A DNA stretch of 8,775 nt from Planctomycetales bacterium (GTDB lineage Bacteria > Planctomycetota > Planctomycetia > Isosphaerales > Isosphaeraceae), in the NCBI GenBank assembly GCA_027435495.1, contig DAHZZC010000640.1, positions 1 to 8,775 on the forward strand, written 5' to 3'. Within the stretch, counting starts at the first letter, position 1, and every line of letters starts with the position of its first letter. The position numbers and the translations under genes are program-made. This document shows positions 1 through 4,968 of this stretch, in pieces. The notes beneath the pieces are model-generated. The model ran no database searches, was not told the origin of the DNA, and saw nothing but the letters and a program-made list of their open reading frames with translations.

Positions 1-1307
1 GGGCCGGGGAAGACGATCCCGGTGACCTTCGTGTCCGGCCCCGACCAGGTCGAGCCCTGGTGCGTGAAATAGAACGGGTCATAATTGTGAACGGTGACGA
101 TCAGGTTCTCGTCGTCGGGGAGCCGGAGCGACTCCAGTTCGCCAACGCCATTCCAGCGCCCCGGCCCGAGGAAGATCGTCCGGTCCGGGTCAAATCTGCG
201 GATCCGCCGGATGGCCTCCGCATAGATAGGATTCATGACCTCGGTCGTGGCGGTGTCCTTCGGCTCGTTGAGCAGCTCAAACGCGAGGCCCTTCGGCTCC
301 CGGGCATAGTGGGCGGCGATCTGGTCCCAGATCGCGAGGAACTGGGGTGTGCGCTCCTTCGGATCGGTCGTGAATTCGTTGAAATGGTGGATGTTGATAA
401 TGACGGCGAGGCCGTCCCCAAGCCCGGCGTGGACCAGTTCATCGACGCGCCCGAAGAACTCCGGCCGGATCCGGAATTCCGGAGCCGGACCGGTCTCATG
501 GTGCCATCCGATGGGGATACGGATGTGGTCGAAGCCCTCCGCCTTGATCCGTGCGAGGTCGGCCGTCGTGTGGTGGACCGACCAGGTCTCTCCCGGTGGT
601 ACCTCCAGGTCGTTGCCGAGATTGGCCCCTCGGAGGAAATGCCGGGCAGCCCGATGGGCGCCTGTGGACTTCCCCACGATCCGCTTCATCTCGACCAGTC
701 CCGCCGGACGCGACGCCCGGGCATTCAGCCGGATGATCACCGGACGACCGCCCTGGACGTGGATCGTTTGCGAGAGCGGCCGGTTGTGCCAGGTCCGGGC
801 GTAATGAGCTCCCTGCGCCGCCGGAACGTCACGCGTCTGCACGATCCGATCGCCGGAGCCGCTCCAGTCCCGAGGCAAGGTGGGCTTTCCGCCGGTCGCC
901 TCGAAACCGCCGTTGGCGATCTCGGTCCCCTCGACCTGGATCTCATCCCAGAGCACCTCCTCCCGATAGAGGACACCCGGGCGCGACTGCTCCCAGGGAC
1001 CCATCAGCCTGACGACGATCTCGCCGGAATGCTCGGGAACGAACGCGACCGCCGCTCGATGCCAGCCTCGATGATCGATCGGAAACTCCACGGTGTAGCC
1101 GCCCGGACGTTCGGCCTCGGGCAGCCAGTGCATCCGCGCGATCGTCGGTGCGCCCTCAACCGGGCGCTCTCGTCCGAGCGCCTTCACCGAAGCCGAGGCG
1201 AGGATATCGAACCGTGCGGAACGTGCCAGGCGGGTCGGCTCGTCGGCGGAGACCTGACGGGGGAACAGCGCAAGCGCCGCGACCAGCAGCGAGAGGCGAG
1301 CGTTCAT
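1..1307 (-). CDS. Secreted glycoside hydrolase family 5 (cellulase-like) enzyme with N-terminal carbohydrate-binding-like domain, C-terminus cut by the window edge
   Basis: An open frame of 435 codons runs off the left edge. The start ATG (1305-1307) has a TGAGGT ribosome binding site 8 nt upstream. Residues 1-21 look like a Sec signal peptide ending near V-S-A-D. Residues about 24-200 are beta-rich, with an N-G-G-F-E motif (132-136) typical of CBM4/9-type domains, so a carbohydrate-binding module is likely. Residues about 225-435 are a GH5 (beta/alpha)8 barrel: R-G-A-N-L-G (226-231), H-I-R-I-P-I-G-W (261-268), the N-I-H-H pair (305-308), L-L-N-E-P with proposed acid/base Glu348, and V-H-N-Y (406-409). 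The nucleophile Glu, expected near the C-terminus, lies outside the window. In the GH5 family these residues hydrolyse beta-1,4-glucans, mannans or related glycans by a retaining mechanism; the subfamily and substrate cannot be told here. It follows the lipoprotein gene by 11 bp, so co-transcription is likely. Confidence 0.9.
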   Translation of the reverse strand, partial: MNARLSLLVAALALFPRQVSADEPTRLARSARFDILASASVKALGRERPVEGAPTIARMHWLPEAERPGGYTVEFPIDHRGWHRAAVAFVPEHSGEIVVRLMGPWEQSRPGVLYREEVLWDEIQVEGTEIANGGFEATGGKPTLPRDWSGSGDRIVQTRDVPAAQGAHYARTWHNRPLSQTIHVQGGRPVIIRLNARASRPAGLVEMKRIVGKSTGAHRAARHFLRGANLGNDLEVPPGETWSVHHTTADLARIKAEGFDHIRIPIGWHHETGPAPEFRIRPEFFGRVDELVHAGLGDGLAVIINIHHFNEFTTDPKERTPQFLAIWDQIAAHYAREPKGLAFELLNEPKDTATTEVMNPIYAEAIRRIRRFDPDRTIFLGPGRWNGVGELESLRLPDDENLIVTVHNYDPFYFTHQGSTWSGPDTKVTGIVFPG

Positions 1308-1321
1308 GGGGGGAGACCTCA
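1308..1321 (-). promoter_or_regulatory. Ribosome binding site of the GH5 gene overlapping the upstream stop codon
   Basis: On the minus strand the sequence TGAGGT (plus coordinates 1316-1321) lies 8 nt before the GH5 ATG. Its TGA is the stop codon of the lipoprotein gene. Terminating ribosomes would therefore sit directly on the initiation region of the next gene, which suggests translational coupling. It also fixes the GH5 start, because no other in-frame ATG nearby has such a site. Confidence 0.6.
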
Positions 1322-3451
1322 GGGATGTTCACAACGCGCAGTGAGTCGGTATCGCGTACCGCGGACGGAGACGACGATCTCCACCGCGAACGGCTGGCCT
1401 CGGCTCGTTTCGCCCTGGGGCTCGACGTAGAGGTCGAAGTTCCATCGACCGGAGTACGGGCCCAGCCGGTACATCTGGCGGTGATTCTTGAGCACCTGGT
1501 TCACGACGACCGCCAGCGGCCATGACCGGGGAAGTGGCTTGGTCGTCCACCGGACCTCGCCACCGAGAATCGCCACTTCCTCAATCACGGCGGCGGCGGG
1601 AAGCTCGATCTCGAGCCGGAAGTGGTCGTCCTGAGCCCCGCCTGGCCCGACCCTCGGCGGATCGGAACCGACGTAATCATCATCCCGACCGACCCAGGCG
1701 AACGACCGGATCGTGGCCCCCCCTCCGCTCGGATTGATCGAGGCGGGAAGCTCGGCGGCCCGGTCGCCGGGGAGCGGACGCGGAACCGCCCGAGCGGACG
1801 CCTGGGGCCCTGGCCGAGGATTCATCTTCTCCCGATTCGGCGACTTCGGCTCGATCGGGATGAGGCGCGGCGAGGACGGAACCTCCTCGGCCTTCTTCGG
1901 AGGCACCACCTCCACGATCGGTTCCACAACCGCCCGCGCCGGACGATCACAACGCCCGGAGAGCGTCACCTGCCGGTCGCCGAGACCGACCACCACCTCG
2001 ATCTCAAAGGTCCCCGGCTTGCCGCCGTCGGCACCGCCCTCGACGAAAAGCTCAAACGGATCGGGGCCTGAGAAGACGCCAAGCTGCTCGACGTAGGCCC
2101 GCGCCACCGGCAGGCCGCCGCGCTCAATGGCGATCGGCCCGCCCGAATCGCCTGGCCGGGTCGACCATCGATGCGAGTCGCCCCCGGTGATCGTCATCGA
2201 AAGCACCAGGGCGGTCTCGGGAAGCACCAGTTCAAGCCGGAAATGCTGATCCTTCGCCCCTCCGGGCCCGGGCTCAGAACCGCCGATCCGATCCGAGTCC
2301 TCGTCCAGCCATCGGAAGGAGCGAAGCACCGCCCCACCCGCGCCGCTCTCGCCGACGTGATCGGCTCCCTCGGCCTTGATCTCCGCGGTCGCGGGCTCGG
2401 GGATGGTGTAGAGGGCCAGCAGTCCGCGCCTCGAACGCTCGGGCGCGGGCTCGGCCTGGGGCGACTGTACGGGCAGAGGCTGCGGAACAGGCCTCGGCGC
2501 GGGCTGGAACGGCCTCGGCGCGGGCGCCTGGGGCAGAACCGGCGAGGGCCCCGGTCCGTACGGGTTCACCTGGCCGGGCATCGACGGACCCACCGGGACA
2601 CCGGGATTGCCAGGAAATCCGCGCGGTCCGCCCGGGATTCGCCGGAAGTTCGGTCCCCTCGGGCCGCCCGGCAGGTTCGGGAAGTTAGGCCCCATCCCGC
2701 GTGGTCCTCGCAGGTGCGGCGGACGGGGAATGTTCAGGCCCGGCGGCCCCATCGGACCCGGCACCATCCCGGGCATCGCCGGCATCCCGGGCATCGCGGG
2801 CGGTTGGGGGGTGTTCAGTCCAGGCTGCATCCGCCCGGGAATCCCCTGGGGATCGACGGGCGGCTGAATCAGGCCCGCCGATGTGTCGGCAACAGCGGTC
2901 GGCTCACCCCACCCGTAACCTTCACCCAGCAGCTCAAACGAATTCAGGAATCCGTCGATCTCCTCGGCGGATAGTCGGCCGGGCGCACCAATCGCGTAAA
3001 TAATATATAGGCGATTCTCCGTCATGAAGAATCGTCCGCGACCGGAGAGCTCTCCCTGGACATGTCCGGGCCGGCTCTTGAACGTCAACTCGCGGCCGGG
3101 ATGGTGGTTGTACGGCCTCGAGACGCGACCTGTCACCTCAAGCTTGTTGTCGAGTGCCCATGCGTCGCAGAGCGCGTCAATTTTCTGTTCAATCACCGCG
3201 GGACCGATCACGCCCCGAAGGAAATCGAGCGTGGCGACGCCCTTCTCCGTTCGGGAAAAGGTCTTGTAGGCGACAATCCGGGTCGGCACAGCGCCCAGCG
3301 GAGAGACCTTCGTCTCATTCTTCTCGACCGGTTTGCCCGGGAAAGTGACCCGGAACTGGCCGTCCGGCGATTGATACTCCTGCGGCGTGGAGGGGAAACA
3401 ACCCGCCGAGACGATCGCCAGCACGATTGGGACCACGATCCGTCTTCGCAT
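1319..3451 (-). CDS. Putative lipoprotein: FPGKP-type N-terminal domain, Pro/Gly/Met-rich linker, two tandem copies of an unrecognised C-terminal domain
   Basis: Encodes 710 residues from the ATG at 3449-3451. I chose this over the in-frame ATG at 3467-3469 and a longer frame from 3538 because GAGGG lies 8 nt upstream and the protein then begins with a basic, hydrophobic signal peptide ending V-S-A-G-C (Cys18), a permissive lipobox with Ser at -3. Residues 25-175 are a compact domain with S-P-D-G-Q-F-R-V-T-F-P-G-K-P near its start and a L-Y-I-I-Y-A-I-G strand; similar-looking segments occur in planctomycete hypothetical proteins, function unknown. Residues 176-341 are a low-complexity Pro/Gly/Met linker. 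Residues 374-504 and 579-710 are diverged copies of one domain. No catalytic motif is visible, so a surface structural or binding role is inferred. It lies upstream of, and probably in operon with, the GH5 gene, and divergent from the gene at 3673. Confidence 0.8.
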   Translation of the reverse strand: MRRRIVVPIVLAIVSAGCFPSTPQEYQSPDGQFRVTFPGKPVEKNETKVSPLGAVPTRIVAYKTFSRTEKGVATLDFLRGVIGPAVIEQKIDALCDAWALDNKLEVTGRVSRPYNHHPGRELTFKSRPGHVQGELSGRGRFFMTENRLYIIYAIGAPGRLSAEEIDGFLNSFELLGEGYGWGEPTAVADTSAGLIQPPVDPQGIPGRMQPGLNTPQPPAMPGMPAMPGMVPGPMGPPGLNIPRPPHLRGPRGMGPNFPNLPGGPRGPNFRRIPGGPRGFPGNPGVPVGPSMPGQVNPYGPGPSPVLPQAPAPRPFQPAPRPVPQPLPVQSPQAEPAPERSRRGLLALYTIPEPATAEIKAEGADHVGESGAGGAVLRSFRWLDEDSDRIGGSEPGPGGAKDQHFRLELVLPETALVLSMTITGGDSHRWSTRPGDSGGPIAIERGGLPVARAYVEQLGVFSGPDPFELFVEGGADGGKPGTFEIEVVVGLGDRQVTLSGRCDRPARAVVEPIVEVVPPKKAEEVPSSPRLIPIEPKSPNREKMNPRPGPQASARAVPRPLPGDRAAELPASINPSGGGATIRSFAWVGRDDDYVGSDPPRVGPGGAQDDHFRLEIELPAAAVIEEVAILGGEVRWTTKPLPRSWPLAVVVNQVLKNHRQMYRLGPYSGRWNFDLYVEPQGETSRGQPFAVEIVVSVRGTRYRLTARCEHP
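1322..1717 (-). repeat. Second copy of the tandem C-terminal domain in the lipoprotein
   Basis: Covers lipoprotein residues 579-710, ending at the stop. It repeats the landmarks of the first copy in the same order and spacing: R-S-F-A-W, G-P-G-G-A-Q-D-D-H-F-R-L-E (1610-1648), G-G-E-V-R-W-T-T, L-G-P-Y-S-G followed by F-D-L-Y-V-E, and R-L-T-A-R-C-E-H-P. The codons used for the shared motifs differ, so the duplication is old, not a recent DNA duplication. Both copies keep the single Cys near the end. Confidence 0.75.
1940..2332 (-). repeat. First copy of the tandem C-terminal domain in the lipoprotein
   Basis: Covers lipoprotein residues 374-504. Landmarks in order are R-S-F-R-W, G-P-G-G-A-K-D-Q-H-F-R-L-E (2231-2269), a G-G-D-S-H-R-W-S-T block, L-G-V-F-S-G followed by F-E-L-F-V-E, and a terminal V-T-L-S-G-R-C-D-R-P. 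The alternating hydrophobic pattern suggests a beta-sandwich. A linker of about 74 residues rich in Pro, Glu and Arg separates it from the second copy. Confidence 0.75.
2429..2926 (-). repeat. Pro/Gly/Met-rich, partly collagen-like linker with short direct DNA repeats
   Basis: Encodes lipoprotein residues 176-341. It contains M-P-G-M-P-A-M-P-G-M, a short run of G-X-Y-like triplets (G-P-R-G-F-P-G-N-P-G-V-P) and a P-A-P-R-P repeat. At DNA level there are two exact direct repeats. CATCCCGGGCATCGC occurs at 2765-2779 and 2783-2797 (18-nt period). GGCCTCGGCGCGGGC occurs at 2490-2504 and 2511-2525 (21-nt period). Both periods are multiples of three, so slippage would change linker length without breaking the frame. 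The G-X-Y pattern is too interrupted to call a true collagen helix. Confidence 0.7.
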
Positions 3452-3672
3452 CGCCTGGACCCTCGCCATGGAAAGGCTGAATTCGGGACGGATTCGCTCC
3501 TGACCCGGACCTGCTTCTCCAGTTTGGCCGTATCCCATTGCCGAAGCTAGCCATCACGATCGCACAATCGCGGCGCGCTGGGTTCTGGACGTCGCTCTCA
3601 TAATGGATTATCGATAAAGCGGTATCGCCGGAAGGGCGATCCGAAAAACTCACGAGAAAGGACCGCAAGCGA
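3452..3672. promoter_or_regulatory. Divergent intergenic region with AT-rich palindrome and a leader hairpin before the gene at 3673
   Basis: This region separates the divergent lipoprotein and squalene-cyclase-like genes. An AT-rich patch at 3599-3618 stands out from the GC-rich background. It contains CATAAT (3599-3604), a possible -10 box for the plus strand without a convincing -35, and the perfect palindrome TTATCGATAA (3608-3617). A hairpin ATCGCC-GGAAG-GGCGAT follows at 3624-3640; its stem extends by two G-C pairs to 3621-3642 if T3623 is bulged. AAGGA (3658-3662) is the ribosome binding site, 10 nt before the ATG at 3673. No clear promoter for the lipoprotein gene was found on the minus strand. 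Confidence 0.4.
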
Positions 3673-4809
3673 ATGAGACCCGCCAAGTCGACCCGTCGCT
3701 GGTTTCTGAGCCGGGGGGCTCAGGGACTTGGAATGCTCGCCGCGATCTCGGCGAGTCCCGGCGCGCTCCTGGCCGCCGACACTCCCTCGCAGGCCGCCGA
3801 GGCCCTGATCGCCCGCGGCGTGGCGTTCCTTCGGGCCCGCCAGGACGAAAAGGGAGGCTGGTCGACCCGCCGCGAGCCAGGGATCACGGGGCTGGTTGTC
3901 ACCGGCCTGCTCCGATCCGGCCAGGTCGTGCCTGGCGACCCCGCCGTCACGAAGGCGCTGGCCTACCTCGAGGGCTCCATCGGCCCGAATGGCGGCGTCT
4001 CGGAAGACGCCCACGCCAACTATGCCACCTCGATCGCCCTGCTTGCCTTTCAGGAGGCGAACCGCAATGGCAAGTACGACCGGATCATCAAGTCCGGCCA
4101 GGACTTCCTCAAGGGGAAGCAGTGGGACGAGTCGGAGGGCAAGGGCCGCGACGATCCGTTCTACGGGGGTGCTGGCTATGGCGGCAAGAACAGCCGGCCG
4201 GATCTCTCCAATACCACGTTCCTGATCGATGCCCTGCGCGAGACGGGACTGCCGCCCGACGACCCCAGCATCAAGAAGGCGATGATCTTCGTCTCGCGAT
4301 GCCAGAACCTCAAGGGGGAGTTCAACGACCAGGAATGGGCCGGGAAGGTCAACGACGGCGGGTTTGTCTACAGCACGGCCCACAGCGGTGAGACCTTCGC
4401 CGGAAAGACTCCCGACGGCGGCCTGCGCTCTTATGCCAGCATGACCTATGCGGGCCTCAAGAGCATGATCTACGCCGGACTCGACCGCGATGATCCCCGC
4501 GTGAAGGCGGCGATGACCTACATCAAGGATCACTACACTCTGGATGAGAACCCCGGCCTCGGCCAGCAGGGGCTCTACTACTACTATCACACCTTCGCCA
4601 AGACCATGAAAGTGCTCGGCGAGTCGAAGGTGATCGACAGCAAGGGCGGCTCTCACGACTGGCGCGCCGAACTGATCGCGGCTCTGAAGAAGCGAGAGCA
4701 ACCCGATGGCGGTTGGGTCAATCCTTCCGACCGCTTCCTTGAAGGCGACCCGAACCTCGTCACGGCTTACGCGCTGCTCGCGCTGGCCTACACCCGGCAG
4801 AAGTCCTGA
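3673..4809 (+). CDS. Tat-exported prenyltransferase/squalene-cyclase-repeat (alpha-alpha barrel) protein without cyclase DXDD motif
   Basis: Encodes 378 residues; the ATG has AAGGA 10 nt upstream. Residues 7-12 are T-R-R-W-F-L, a near-perfect twin-arginine motif, followed by a hydrophobic stretch and a likely cleavage site near residues 34-36, so the folded protein is probably exported. Residues 40-375 carry QW-like helical repeats of the terpenoid cyclase/prenyltransferase fold: Q-D-E-K-G-G-W (57-63), G-P-N-G-G-V-S (104-110), R-P-D-L-S-N-T-T-F (175-183), S-Y-A-S-M-T-Y-A-G-L-K-S-M (253-265) and Q-P-D-G-G-W (343-348). It is much shorter than squalene-hopene cyclase (usually over 600 residues), and no DXDD acid motif is present, so cyclase activity is unlikely. 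Such proteins are common in planctomycetes with unknown function. A role as an exported binding or lyase-like barrel is speculation. Confidence 0.85.
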   Translation: MRPAKSTRRWFLSRGAQGLGMLAAISASPGALLAADTPSQAAEALIARGVAFLRARQDEKGGWSTRREPGITGLVVTGLLRSGQVVPGDPAVTKALAYLEGSIGPNGGVSEDAHANYATSIALLAFQEANRNGKYDRIIKSGQDFLKGKQWDESEGKGRDDPFYGGAGYGGKNSRPDLSNTTFLIDALRETGLPPDDPSIKKAMIFVSRCQNLKGEFNDQEWAGKVNDGGFVYSTAHSGETFAGKTPDGGLRSYASMTYAGLKSMIYAGLDRDDPRVKAAMTYIKDHYTLDENPGLGQQGLYYYYHTFAKTMKVLGESKVIDSKGGSHDWRAELIAALKKREQPDGGWVNPSDRFLEGDPNLVTAYALLALAYTRQKS

Positions 4810-4816
4810 TATCGAG

Positions 4817-4858
4817 GCCGGTTCCAGCCGGCGATCCTCGCCGCAGCTTCCGGCTGCG
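4817..4858. terminator. Pair of GC-rich hairpins between convergent genes, weak terminator candidate
   Basis: Two adjacent stem-loops lie just after the TGA of the squalene-cyclase-like gene. The first is GCCGG (4817-4821) with CCGGC (4828-4832) around a 6-nt loop. The second is CGCAGC (4842-4847) with GCTGCG (4853-4858) around TTCCG. Neither is followed by a T-tract on either strand, so intrinsic termination would be weak. They could act bidirectionally for the two converging genes. The rest of the 159-bp spacer shows nothing recognisable. Confidence 0.3.
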
Positions 4859-4968
4859 ACCCGGGTCGGCGGCGGGAGCCCTTTCCACATGCCCCGGTCC
4901 GCTCGGCGAACGTCTCCGATCTCGGTACCTCCGTGGTTCGCCGGCGGGTTTCCTCCGATCGCTGGTCT

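Noticed and set aside
60..1430. Long plus-strand open frame (456 codons) opposite the GH5 gene
   Set aside because: Its product is Arg/Pro-rich and matches nothing. The minus strand here encodes recognisable GH5 motifs with G/C-rich third codon positions. Long antisense frames are expected in such GC-rich DNA.
2429..2926. True collagen-like triple-helix domain in the lipoprotein linker
   Set aside because: G-X-Y periodicity holds for only a few triplets before it is broken, so a flexible Pro/Gly linker is the safer reading.
3598..4890. Minus-strand open frame of 430 codons opposite the squalene-cyclase-like gene
   Set aside because: It has the Val/Ala/Gly/Arg-rich composition of an antisense shadow. 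It covers the whole plus-strand gene, which has a Tat signal, family motifs and a ribosome binding site.
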